16,945 bases of DNA from Pseudomonadota bacterium (GCA_023419055.1 JAEZYO010000980.1:1-16945); one strand, 5' to 3'; shown: positions 8,177 to 15,764, numbered from the stretch's first letter. The notes: generated by a model not told the origin, from the letters alone. Made by a program: numbers and translations.

Positions 8177-8273
8177 TCGATAGTTCAGCGCGCCCGGAGT
8201 CGATAGTCGATAGGTTCGGCCCCTATTGACTATCGACTTTCAACTTTTTGCTCCTGACGGCTCCCTATCGACT
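8177..8273. repeat. Intergenic heptamer island (CTATCGA / TCGATAG) with 17-bp hairpin
   Basis: Six copies of CTATCGA or its reverse complement lie within about 95 bases: TCGATAG at 8177-8183, 8200-8206 and 8207-8213, CTATTGA (one change) at 8223-8229, and CTATCGA at 8230-8236 and 8265-8271. The four central copies form an inverted repeat, 8198-8214 against 8222-8238, with a 7-base loop and one G-T position in 17. On the plus strand it is followed by TTTCAACTTTTTG, so it could end plus-strand transcription, but no plus-strand gene lies upstream. It sits between cstA and the 8285-8695 gene, both minus strand. It could be a transcription-factor site cluster, a genome-wide palindromic repeat, or a terminator against antisense reads. 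Confidence 0.7.
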
Positions 8274-8284
8274 CTCCACTTCCC

Positions 8285-8695
8285 TCAGTTGAGATCCGTC
8301 TCGGCGAGCGCCGGTGGGTCGAGGGGGCGGGCTACGAAAAGCCAGCGCGTCTGTCCGTCGGGGCCGACGACGCGCACGTGTTCGTCAGGCAACGCGATCA
8401 GCGTCACGACCGGACCGTTGTCCGTCGCGTCGATGCTGACGAGAGACATGCCGTCGAGCACCTGCAGCGCCGCGAGGACTTCCTCGGCGGTGGCTTGGGC
8501 GCGACTGAACACGTCACGTAGCGGGAGCTTGCGCTCGCCGCCGAACAATCCGAGCAGCAGATCCGCACGGCGGTACACCGCCTGATGAGCAGCGCTGAGT
8601 GCGCTCCAGAGCTCTTCAGGTAGGGTCAACGGCCGCGTGGAGCTACTGACTCGCTCTCTTTCCCACTGCTCCGGTGCGGACGGTCTTGCGTGCAT
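8285..8695 (-). CDS. Hypothetical protein, possibly winged-helix
   Basis: I do not recognise this protein. From the ATG at 8695 it has 136 residues. It is soluble, with no signal peptide or membrane segment. A helical N-terminal part (LPEELWSALSAAHQAVYRRADLLL region) precedes a helix-helix-strand pattern (LPLRDVFSRAQ, then TAEEVLAALQVLDGMSLVSI, then a GPVVTLIAL strand), which resembles a winged helix; the C-terminal 35 residues contain a possible second small beta element. A GTG at 8713 in the same frame would add 6 residues, but it falls inside the promoter spacer, so ATG is preferred. A TTGACA/TAGGTT promoter ends 7 bases before this ATG, so the mRNA is probably leaderless. It lies 164 bases beyond the secF stop and is followed by the heptamer island. 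A DNA-binding role is only a guess from the helix layout. Confidence 0.65.
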   Translation of the reverse strand: MHARPSAPEQWERERVSSSTRPLTLPEELWSALSAAHQAVYRRADLLLGLFGGERKLPLRDVFSRAQATAEEVLAALQVLDGMSLVSIDATDNGPVVTLIALPDEHVRVVGPDGQTRWLFVARPLDPPALAETDLN

Positions 8696-8702
8696 GTAGG
8701 CG

Positions 8703-8730
8703 AACCTAAGCACGCAAGATCACGTGTCAA
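8703..8730 (-). promoter_or_regulatory. Candidate sigma-70 promoter for the 8285-8695 gene
   Basis: A perfect TTGACA -35 (8725-8730) is separated by 16 bases from TAGGTT (8703-8708), which keeps the key T, A and final T of a -10 box. The -10 ends 7 bases before the ATG at 8695, so the predicted mRNA begins at the ATG itself. The hexamer CACGTG overlaps the upstream edge of the spacer. Confidence 0.5.
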
Positions 8731-8859
8731 CGTGGCTGGCACGAACCCTGCAAAGTTGCCTCGACTGGCCAAACTGGCGGAGCACGACGGTCAGACCCGA
8801 GGAATGCGCGCCGTTCGATCACGCGACCAAAAGGCCGCCCGGCGCGCGATTCGCCGAGC

Positions 8860-10089
8860 TCAAACCGCCCCGACGGCGTCCTTGCCAGCCCGCGGCGGGA
8901 GCTTCTTCGGGGCGCCCTTTTTCACCTTCGAGAAGAACCAGCGGTCGAGGATGTCGGTCAACGGAAGCGCGATGTAGATCGTCGAATACGTGCCGAGCAC
9001 CATGCCGATGGTGAGCGCGAGCGCGAAATCCTTGAGCTCACCGGTGCCCCAAACGAAGAGGCCGAGGATGCTCACCTGGACGCAGCCGTTCGTGAGCAGG
9101 GTGCGGCCGAGCATCTCCGAGGTGCTGATGTTGATCAGGTCCTTGAAGGATGCCCCGCGCAGCTTTCCGATGTTCTCGCGCACGCGGTCGTAGATGACCA
9201 CGGTGTCGTTCACCGAATAGCCGATGATGGTGAGGAGCGCCGCGACGACGGTGAGGTTCAGCTCCTTGCCGAGCAGGATCAGGATCCCGACGGTGCCGAT
9301 GGCGTCGTGCAACAGGGCGATGACGCCACCCGGGGCGAACCGGACGTCGAACCGGAACGCCACGTAGAGCATGATGAACACCAGGGCAATCGCGATGCTC
9401 TTGATCGCCGCGTCGCGAAGCTGCGCGCCCGCCCGGGGCCCAATCCACTCCGTGCGGAGCGCGGAGTCCGGGGCTTTCGGCCCCATCACCCGCTGCAGTC
9501 CGGCGATGAGCTGGTCGCCCTTGCTCTGGAGCTGGATCTCGACCTTGTGGTCACGAGGGTTCTGGACGAACGGGTTGTTCTCGCCGGGGCGGAGAGAGAT
9601 GCCCTTCACCGAGCTCGCGCGTTCCTTCACCCACCCGAGATCCGGTGTTTCGCGGAAGCGAACCGTAATCTTGTCACCGCCGGGGCTGAACTTGACCTCG
9701 GTTGCCTGCTTCTCCGGCGGGCACTCGCTCGCCGGCTGGTTCGGGGTGAAGCAGACCGCCCGCTCGATCGCGTCCCGGGTGGCCTCCGAGATGGTGCTCA
9801 CCTCTTGGACCCGGATCAGGTAGCGGCTCGGGTTCTTGGGGTCGTCGACCTTGATCACGTCGGGCGACGCGAAGCCCACCTGCTCGACCGCTTGCCGCAC
9901 CTCGCCCGCTTCCAGGTGACCCTTGAAGGCGAGCTCGATTTCGGTGCCGCCCACGAAGTCGGTGCCGAGGTTCGGCTTTCCGAAGATGAGGAGCCCGAGC
10001 GAGAAAAGGACGAACCCCAGGCTGAGCGGAATGAAGATCTTCCGCATGCCCATGAAGTTGTAGATCCGGCCGCTGTTGAAAAGCCTCAT
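8860..10089 (-). CDS. secF: Protein translocase subunit SecF
   Basis: A 409-residue inner-membrane protein of the RND-like SecDF complex, which uses the proton gradient to pull secreted proteins out of the SecYEG channel. After a first membrane segment (about 18-37) comes the signature PNLGTDFVGGTEIELAF (39-55). A periplasmic domain of about 190 residues follows, and then five membrane segments that include GYSVNDTVVIYDRVRENIGKL, the conserved proton-relay region of the family, and the TSEMLGRTLLTN stretch. It is about 85 residues longer than E. coli SecF (323); the extra length is in the periplasmic domain, which contains two cysteines 11 residues apart (VCFTPNQPASEC). It starts 12 bases after the secD stop, so the two are cotranscribed, as is usual. 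The ATG has only a weak GGGA-type ribosome site. Confidence 0.96.
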   Translation of the reverse strand: MRLFNSGRIYNFMGMRKIFIPLSLGFVLFSLGLLIFGKPNLGTDFVGGTEIELAFKGHLEAGEVRQAVEQVGFASPDVIKVDDPKNPSRYLIRVQEVSTISEATRDAIERAVCFTPNQPASECPPEKQATEVKFSPGGDKITVRFRETPDLGWVKERASSVKGISLRPGENNPFVQNPRDHKVEIQLQSKGDQLIAGLQRVMGPKAPDSALRTEWIGPRAGAQLRDAAIKSIAIALVFIMLYVAFRFDVRFAPGGVIALLHDAIGTVGILILLGKELNLTVVAALLTIIGYSVNDTVVIYDRVRENIGKLRGASFKDLINISTSEMLGRTLLTNGCVQVSILGLFVWGTGELKDFALALTIGMVLGTYSTIYIALPLTDILDRWFFSKVKKGAPKKLPPRAGKDAVGAV

Positions 10090-10101
10090 GGTCGTCCCGA
10101 C

Positions 10102-12210
10102 TTAGCCGATCTTGAGACGCCCGTTGCGTCCCAGGCTGCGAACCCACAGGTCGAACAGCACGCGGCTGACGACGATGCTCGTGAAGATACCGGTCATGGT
10201 GCCGACGATCAGCGTGATGGCGAAGCCCTTGAGCGGGCCGGTGCCGTACTGCGCCAGCACGACACCCGCGATCACGGTCGTGAACTGACCGTCGAGAATC
10301 GCGGAGAGCGCGCGGTTGTAACCGAGGTCGACGGCGGTCCTCGCGGACTTGCCGGCGTCTATCTCCTCGCGGATGCGCTCGTTGATGAGCACGTTGTTGT
10401 CGACGCTCATACCTACGGCGAGCGCGATGCCGGCGAGGCCCGGCAGCGTCATCGACGCGCCGAACATGGCGAGCGCCGCGAGCTGCAAGAACACGTTCAT
10501 CACCACCACCACGTCCGCGATGATGCCGGCGCGCTGGTAGTAGATGAGCATGAAGATCAAGACCAGGAAGACGCCCGCCGCGGACCCCTGAACGCCGAGC
10601 CTGATCGCGTCGCGGCCGAGCGAGGGACCGATGCGCTGCTCGTTCGACGGCGAGATCGGCGCCGGGAGCGCGCCGGCGCGAAGCACGAGCTCGAGCTTGC
10701 GAGCGTCGCGGAGCTGCACCTCCGGATCGCCGGAGCCCAGGGTGATCTGAGCGTGGCCGCCCGGGATGCGAGTCTGGATCACGGGCGCGCTGTAGACGCG
10801 GCCGTCCAGGATGATGGCGAAGCGGCGCTTCACGTTGTCGCCCGTGATGCGCTCGAAGATGTTGCCGCCCTGCTCGGTGAACGTGAGGCTCACGTACCAG
10901 CCGCCGAGCCCGCCCGAGCTCTGATCCGGTGACGCGATGGCGTCGCGGATCATGTCACCCGTGATCTCGGCGCGCGTCTTCAGGAGGTACGTACGCCAGC
11001 CGTTCTCTTCCTGCTTCTGCGTGACCTCGTCGACGGTGCGGTACTCGAGCTCGTAGCCGACCTCGCGATCGGGCGGGAGATCGAGCGCCGCGGTCCACTC
11101 CTTCAGGCGCTGGAGCGCCTGCTGGCTCGTCTCTTTGTCGCCCTTCTTGAGGAACGCGTAGGTGGTCTGCTTCTGCTTGACGTCGCCTTCGGCGTCCTGA
11201 CCCACGCTGACCGTCTCGCCGAAGAACTCGAGCCCCTCGGGCAGGCTGCCCGGGCTCGCGGTCTCGCGCAAGCGCCCGAAGAAGTCGTTCTCGTCGTCGA
11301 GCAGCTTGAACTCGAGACGCGCCGTCTGGCTGATGATGTCGCGGATGGTGGCGAAGCTCTTCTCGTCCTCGCCGGGCACCTCGACGATGATGTCTTCGTC
11401 CCGCGTGGAGACCGCCGCCTCGCGGAGGCCGAGCTCGTCCACGCGGCGGTGGATGATCTCCTTGGCCTGACCGACCGCGCGCTCGCGGATCGAGCTCTCG
11501 ATGTCGCTGCGGATCGAAAACTCGTACGTCCTTTGATCCTGCGTGCGGGAGTAGCTGAGCTCGCTGCGGAAGCGGTCGAGGAAGCGCGCGTCGATCTTCG
11601 TGGGGTCGGCGCCTTCCTTCACGTGCAGCTTGATGGTGTTGACCGAGTGGCGCGGCGCCTCGAGATCGACCTTCTCGCGGAGCTTCACGTACTCCGCCTC
11701 GGTCGGGCGCTCCTCGCCCTTGTGGAGATCGAAGATCTTCGCGAGCTCCTTGCGCATCTCCTCGTAGTAGAGGTCGCGCTTGTCCTTGATGGCCTCCTCG
11801 ACGCCCACGGTGTAGACGAGCCGGAGACCGCCGCGGAGGTCGAGGCCCGCCACGAGACGGAAGCTGACGTGCTCCTTGATGTAGGCCGGAGCCGGCAGCT
11901 TGCCGCCCGACATGCCATCGAGCGTGGGCCAGAGGGCGAGGAAGCCGAGCAGCGCCACCGACACCGACGCCGCCGTCCGCAAGCGCCAGCTGAGGTCGAT
12001 GTAGTCGAGCGCCGAGAACGCGATGGTGAGGCTCACGAGGCCGAGCCCGACCATCGGCCAGAACGCGTTCACCCACGCGGCACCCGCTGCTCCCGCGCCG
12101 ACGAGGGCGGCGAACCAGAACAGCGTACGGCGCGGGCGCGAAGCGAAGCCGGCGATCAAGAAGATGAGCGCCAGGGCTCCAAACACGGAAGTAAGAACGA
12201 TGTGGATCAA
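10102..12210 (-). CDS. secD: Protein translocase subunit SecD
   Basis: A 702-residue inner-membrane protein and the partner of SecF in the proton-driven pulling step of Sec export. The SecD signature VAGLDLRGGLRLVYTV begins near residue 120. The large periplasmic domain ends around GLGGWYVSLTFTEQG and FAIILDGRVYSAPVI, and the C-terminal membrane part holds GIALAVGMSVDNNVLINERI, with the conserved aspartate of the proton path, and GYNRALSAILDGQFTT. It is about 87 residues longer than E. coli SecD (615). The surplus is at the N-terminus, where four hydrophobic segments (about 4-23, 29-47, 51-68 and 79-96) replace the usual single one. The start is TTG at 12210 with GAGGA 6 bases upstream. The gene follows yajC by 25 bases and precedes secF by 12. 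Confidence 0.96.
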   Translation of the reverse strand: MIHIVLTSVFGALALIFLIAGFASRPRRTLFWFAALVGAGAAGAAWVNAFWPMVGLGLVSLTIAFSALDYIDLSWRLRTAASVSVALLGFLALWPTLDGMSGGKLPAPAYIKEHVSFRLVAGLDLRGGLRLVYTVGVEEAIKDKRDLYYEEMRKELAKIFDLHKGEERPTEAEYVKLREKVDLEAPRHSVNTIKLHVKEGADPTKIDARFLDRFRSELSYSRTQDQRTYEFSIRSDIESSIRERAVGQAKEIIHRRVDELGLREAAVSTRDEDIIVEVPGEDEKSFATIRDIISQTARLEFKLLDDENDFFGRLRETASPGSLPEGLEFFGETVSVGQDAEGDVKQKQTTYAFLKKGDKETSQQALQRLKEWTAALDLPPDREVGYELEYRTVDEVTQKQEENGWRTYLLKTRAEITGDMIRDAIASPDQSSGGLGGWYVSLTFTEQGGNIFERITGDNVKRRFAIILDGRVYSAPVIQTRIPGGHAQITLGSGDPEVQLRDARKLELVLRAGALPAPISPSNEQRIGPSLGRDAIRLGVQGSAAGVFLVLIFMLIYYQRAGIIADVVVVMNVFLQLAALAMFGASMTLPGLAGIALAVGMSVDNNVLINERIREEIDAGKSARTAVDLGYNRALSAILDGQFTTVIAGVVLAQYGTGPLKGFAITLIVGTMTGIFTSIVVSRVLFDLWVRSLGRNGRLKIG

Positions 12211-12235
12211 AGGCCGTCCTCGGGGGAGCGCTTGG

Positions 12236-12694
12236 CTACTTCTTGTCAGCAGCGGCTTTTTCGGCCGCGGCCTGAGTGTCCGGAGAGTCCTTGCCGAGGA
12301 TGCTCGACTTCAGAAAGTCGACCTTCGTCCCCGGCGCGATCTCGACCTTCACGAGGCGGTCGTCGAGCTCGACCAACTTCCCGACCATTCCGCCTTGCAG
12401 GATGATGCGGTCTCCCTTGGCCAGGGACGCGATCATGGCCTGCTGCTTCTTGGTCTGCGAACGATTGCCCCACAGCATGATGATGAGCAGGGGCACCAAC
12501 ATGAGGAGCACGATCGGAAACCCGCCGAACGGGTCCGCCGGAGGCGGAGCGCCTTGAGCAGGGGCAGCCGCCGGTTGGGCGGTACCACCCGATTCACGAC
12601 CAGGTGCTGGTGGAACGTTTTGAAACGAGAGCGCCGCGGAACCCAAGACGTCCTCCGAAAGAGAGAGGGCTCCGAGAGCCCGATGGGGGATCAC
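12236..12694 (-). CDS. yajC: Preprotein translocase subunit YajC
   Basis: A single-pass inner-membrane protein of the SecDF-YajC accessory complex. A Pro/Ala-rich N-terminal region precedes the membrane helix FPIVLLMLVPLLIIMLW (59-75 from the GTG start), which is followed by the family block NRSQTKKQQAMIASLAKGDRIILQGGMVGKL-type sequence and the KVEIAPGTKVDFLKSSI core; the tail is Ala/Lys-rich. Two starts compete. GTG at 12694 gives 152 residues with AGGTGGG directly before it. TTG at 12646 gives 136 residues with a better-looking GGAGGA four bases upstream. Both keep the whole conserved region. It is the first gene of yajC-secD-secF, with a candidate promoter at 12713-12741. Confidence 0.92.
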   Translation of the reverse strand: MIPHRALGALSLSEDVLGSAALSFQNVPPAPGRESGGTAQPAAAPAQGAPPPADPFGGFPIVLLMLVPLLIIMLWGNRSQTKKQQAMIASLAKGDRIILQGGMVGKLVELDDRLVKVEIAPGTKVDFLKSSILGKDSPDTQAAAEKAAADKK

Positions 12695-12712
12695 CCCACC
12701 TAACGGGCCGGG

Positions 12713-12741
12713 CCTATACCCAGAATCCAGGGGCCGCGCAA
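12713..12741 (-). promoter_or_regulatory. Candidate promoter of the yajC-secD-secF operon
   Basis: On the minus strand TTGCGC (12736-12741) and TATAGG (12713-12718) are 17 bases apart, matching the consensus at 3 and 4 of 6 positions. Transcription would begin near 12706, about 12 bases before the GTG start of yajC or 60 before the alternative TTG. It lies back to back with the tRNA-Val promoter region. Confidence 0.4.
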
Positions 12742-12810
12742 GGCAACGGCAGAGAGCACCCGCGCGGAGGCGACGGGCGAACTTCGAGTCGAAACGTTAC
12801 CGAGCCCGTC

Positions 12811-12837
12811 TTGACAGCACCCAACTCGGGTTGTACT
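12811..12837 (+). promoter_or_regulatory. Candidate promoter for tRNA-Val (and thrS-infC)
   Basis: A perfect TTGACA (12811-12816) is followed after 15 bases by TGTACT (12832-12837; 4 of 6 to TATAAT). The spacer is shorter than ideal. Transcription would start near 12845, leaving about 50 bases of leader before the tRNA, including the hairpin at 12874-12893. No separate promoter for thrS was recognised in the 61 bases after the tRNA. Confidence 0.4.
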
Positions 12838-12873
12838 GGAGGGGACCCTGTTTTCCCTCAATGGACAACAAGG

Positions 12874-12893
12874 GGGCGGGTCAACACCCGCCC
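12874..12893 (+). other. Stable hairpin in the tRNA-Val 5' leader
   Basis: GGGCGGGT (12874-12881) and ACCCGCCC (12886-12893) form a perfect 8-bp GC-rich stem with the loop CAAC. The stem ends 3 bases before the mature tRNA 5' end, close to the expected RNase P cut. No T-tract follows on the plus strand, so it is not a typical intrinsic terminator. Confidence 0.6.
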
Positions 12894-12896
12894 TGA

Positions 12897-12968
<72 letters not shown>

Positions 12969-13029
12969 CTAATTGCCCGTGTTTGTACAACGTCCGTTCT
13001 TGCTCCGACTCTCGGGCTCAGATGACTGA

Positions 13030-14976
13030 ATGACGGCCGAGCCTGCGCGTCGCACGCCAGGCGAGCTGCTGAAGGAGCGCGGTCAGCTCGCCGGGGACAT
13101 CGTCGCCGTCCGCATCGGGTCGCGGCTGGTAGACCTCCATACTCCGGTCGACCCCGCCGAGGAGCTCGTGCCGGTGCGCGCTTCCGAGCCCGAGGCTCTC
13201 GACGTCATCCGCCACTCGGCGGCGCACGTCATGGCCGACGCGGTTCAGCGGCTCTTTCCGGGGACCAAGGTCACGATCGGCCCGGCCATCGAGTCCGGGT
13301 TTTATTACGACTTCGATCGCCCGGACGGTCGCTTCACGGACGCCGATCTCGCCGCCATCGAGAAGGAGATGCGGCGGATCATCAAGGAGAAGAAGCCCTT
13401 CTTCCGCCAGGAAGTGAGCCGCACCGAGGCACGCGATCTCTTCGCCAAGCTCGGGGAGAGCTACAAGCTCGAGATCCTGGAGAACATCCCGGAGAACGAG
13501 TCGATCTCGCTCTACCGCCACGGGAGCCCGGACAAGCCGGAGTCGGCCTGGGTCGACCTGTGCTCCGGCCCGCACGTCCCGAACACGCGGCACATCGGCG
13601 TGGTCAAGCTGACCAGCCTGGCCGGCGCGTACTGGCGCGGCGACGAGCGCAACCCGATGCTCCAGCGCGTCTACGGCACGGCGTTCCGCACACAAGAGGA
13701 GCTCGACGAGCACCTCAAGATGCTGGAAGAGGCGCGCGCGCGTGATCACCGAAAGCTCGGCAAGGAGCTCGAGCTTTTCATGTTCCACGACTACGCGCCG
13801 GCGATGCCGTTCTTTTTGCCGCGCGGTGCGAGCATCTACAATCGGCTCGTCGACTTCGTCCGGTCGCTTTACGTCGACTACGGCTACGAAGAGGTCATCA
13901 CCCCGCAGATCTTCGACAAGAAGCTGTTCGAGACCAGCGGCCACCTCGAGAACTACCTCGAGAACATGTACCTCCCGACCACGTCCGAGCACCTCGACGG
14001 CTCGGCGAAGGACGGCAAGGTGCCGGAGTGGCTGACGCTCAAGCCCATGAACTGCCCGAGCCACTGCCTGATCTTCGGGCAGCGGCGGCGGAGCTACCGC
14101 GAGCTTCCCTGGCGCGTCGCGGACTTCGGGCGCCTGCACCGCTACGAGCGCGCCGGCGTGCTGCACGGCCTCGCCCGCGTCCGCAGCTTCTGCCAGGACG
14201 ACGCGCATATTTTCTGCACGGAAGATCAGCTCGAGGCCGAGGTGCGGAGCTTCAACCAGCTCCTGTTCCAGGTCTACGAGGCGTTCCAGTTCACGGACGT
14301 CACGGTGAAGCTCGCGCTCCGTCCGGAGAAGCGGATTGGTAACGACGAGCTCTGGGATCGCGCGGAGGCCAAGCTCGAGCGCGTGCTGGTCGAGGCCGGG
14401 GTCCCGTTCGAGAAGCTGCCGGGCGAAGGCGCTTTCTACGGCCCGAAGCTCGAGTTCCACGTGAAGGACGTGCTGAAGCGCTCCTGGCAGCTCGGCACCA
14501 TCCAGCTCGACTACGCGCTGCCGGAGCGCTTCGACCTCGAGTACCAGGGCGGCGACGGCGGGAACCACCGGCCCGTGATGTTGCACCGCGCGACGCTCGG
14601 CTCGCTCGAGCGCTTCTATGCCATCTACATCGAGCACGTCGCGGGAAAGTTCCCGGTGTGGATCGCGCCGGAGCAGGCCATCCTCGTCACCGTGAGCGAG
14701 AAGCAGGCGGAGTACGCGGAGCGAGTTCAGAAGGAGCTCGTGTCCAAGGGCCTGCGCGTGATCGTCGACGCCGGTCCCGACAAACTCGGCGCCAAGATCA
14801 GGAACGCGCGCATGATGCGCTACCCGTACATCGTCGTGATCGGCGAGGACGAGGTGACGGCGGGGACGCTCACTCCCCGCTCGCGAGACGCCGGAGAGCT
14901 CGGCAGCATGCCGGTCGCCGAGTTCGCGGCACGCCTCCTCGAGGAGGCCAAACCCCCGCGGCCGTCGCTCGGCTGA
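13030..14976 (+). CDS. thrS: Threonine--tRNA ligase
   Basis: A 648-residue class II aminoacyl-tRNA synthetase, full length for the bacterial type. It charges tRNA-Thr with threonine and hydrolyses mischarged Ser-tRNA-Thr. A short TGS-like domain covers about 1-55. The editing domain has both parts of its site, HSAAH (62-66) and CSGPH (178-182). The catalytic core has PMNCPSH with zinc ligand Cys342, motif 2 in RYERAGVLHGLARVRSF, QDDAHIFC, and motif 3 in LGSLERFYAIYIEH. The anticodon-binding domain runs from about 550 to the end and includes the KLGAKIRNARMMRYPY stretch. The ATG at 13030 has no strong ribosome site; it overlaps the stop of a three-codon reading frame (13022-13033), so coupled initiation is possible. 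infC follows after 50 bases, and the pair probably forms one operon ending at 15811. Confidence 0.97.
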   Translation: MTAEPARRTPGELLKERGQLAGDIVAVRIGSRLVDLHTPVDPAEELVPVRASEPEALDVIRHSAAHVMADAVQRLFPGTKVTIGPAIESGFYYDFDRPDGRFTDADLAAIEKEMRRIIKEKKPFFRQEVSRTEARDLFAKLGESYKLEILENIPENESISLYRHGSPDKPESAWVDLCSGPHVPNTRHIGVVKLTSLAGAYWRGDERNPMLQRVYGTAFRTQEELDEHLKMLEEARARDHRKLGKELELFMFHDYAPAMPFFLPRGASIYNRLVDFVRSLYVDYGYEEVITPQIFDKKLFETSGHLENYLENMYLPTTSEHLDGSAKDGKVPEWLTLKPMNCPSHCLIFGQRRRSYRELPWRVADFGRLHRYERAGVLHGLARVRSFCQDDAHIFCTEDQLEAEVRSFNQLLFQVYEAFQFTDVTVKLALRPEKRIGNDELWDRAEAKLERVLVEAGVPFEKLPGEGAFYGPKLEFHVKDVLKRSWQLGTIQLDYALPERFDLEYQGGDGGNHRPVMLHRATLGSLERFYAIYIEHVAGKFPVWIAPEQAILVTVSEKQAEYAERVQKELVSKGLRVIVDAGPDKLGAKIRNARMMRYPYIVVIGEDEVTAGTLTPRSRDAGELGSMPVAEFAARLLEEAKPPRPSLG

Positions 14977-15026
14977 GGGATTTCGATTTCGATTAAGGGA
15001 GAACGAAGCTTTATGACAGGTTTCTC

Positions 15027-15764
15027 ATGGCTCTAGCAGGTGGCGGCGGACGATTCCGCGGCCGTGATACGCGCGGACCGCAGATTCGCATCAACCATCG
15101 CATCCGCGTGCCCGAGGTGCGGGTGGTGGACGCCGATGGCTCGAACCTCGGCGTACTCTCGACCGAAGCCGCCCTGCGCCGCGCGCAGGAGGTTGGCCTC
15201 GATCTCGTCGAGGTGAACCCCAAGGCGAGCCCGCCCGTCTGCAAGATCCTCGACTTCGGCAAGTACAAGTACGAGGAAAAGAAGCGCGCCAGCGAAGCCA
15301 AGAAGAAGCAGACCATCGTCGAGGTCAAAGAGGTCAAGATCCGCCCGAAGACGGACGACCACGACATCGACGTGAAGGTGCGCGCCATCCGCCGCTTCAT
15401 CGAATCGGGTAACAAGGTCAAGGTGACCTGCCGTTTCCGCGGTCGTGAAATCATGCACCCGCAGCGCGCCCAGATGCAGTTCGACGTCATGGTGAAGCGG
15501 GTGGAGGACGTCGCGAACATCGAGCAGCGTCCGACCATGGAGGCCCGCACCATGGCCCTCCTTCTTGCCCCCAAACCCATCGTTTTCCAGCGTTTGACGA
15601 GCCTCCGCGCCCAGCAGGAACGGGAGCGCGCCCGTGGCGAAAAGCCACGTGAGGACCAGCCCGAAGAGCATGATGAGGAGCTGGACGAGGACGAAGACGA
15701 CGAGGACGACGAAGACGACGAAGACGAAGACGAAGACGAGGACGGCGAGGACGAGAAGGAATAG
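15027..15764 (+). CDS. infC: Translation initiation factor IF-3 with acidic C-terminal tail
   Basis: A 245-residue IF3, which binds the 30S subunit, keeps it free of 50S and checks the start codon and initiator tRNA. The N-domain has INHRIRVPEVRVVDADG and LDLVEVNPKASPPVCKILDFGKYKYE (59-84), a Lys-rich linker spans about 82-104, and the C-domain KEVKIRPKTDDHDIDVK to the MEARTMALLLAPKP region ends near residue 184. Unlike E. coli IF3 (180 residues) it continues for about 60 residues, ending in an almost pure Asp/Glu run (213-245). Myxococcus xanthus IF3 (DsgA) also has a long C-terminal extension that matters for development. The start is ATG with AGG six bases upstream, not the rare AUU used in E. 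coli; an in-frame stop at 14994-14996 limits upstream extension. The expected rpmI and rplT do not follow. Confidence 0.96.
   Translation: MALAGGGGRFRGRDTRGPQIRINHRIRVPEVRVVDADGSNLGVLSTEAALRRAQEVGLDLVEVNPKASPPVCKILDFGKYKYEEKKRASEAKKKQTIVEVKEVKIRPKTDDHDIDVKVRAIRRFIESGNKVKVTCRFRGREIMHPQRAQMQFDVMVKRVEDVANIEQRPTMEARTMALLLAPKPIVFQRLTSLRAQQERERARGEKPREDQPEEHDEELDEDEDDEDDEDDEDEDEDEDGEDEKE

Noticed and set aside
6364..8229. A 621-residue plus-strand open frame opposite cstA
   Set aside because: Its Arg/Glu/His-rich composition is an antisense shadow of a membrane protein; cstA on the other strand has clear family motifs.
9307..10932. A 541-residue plus-strand frame opposite secF and secD
   Set aside because: It spans two well-supported genes on the other strand and contains no recognisable domain.
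12969..13029. A T-box or other riboswitch upstream of thrS
   Set aside because: Only 61 bases separate the tRNA from thrS, with no specifier loop, T-box sequence or terminator/antiterminator pair.
13018..14637. A 539-residue open frame on the minus strand opposite thrS
   Set aside because: It mirrors a secure thrS gene, is dominated by residues typical of antisense frames in GC-rich DNA, and shows no domain.
15684..15762. A GAAGAC/GACGAG microsatellite as a separate repeat element
   Set aside because: It is explained by the in-frame Asp/Glu tail of IF3; reported as part of that gene.
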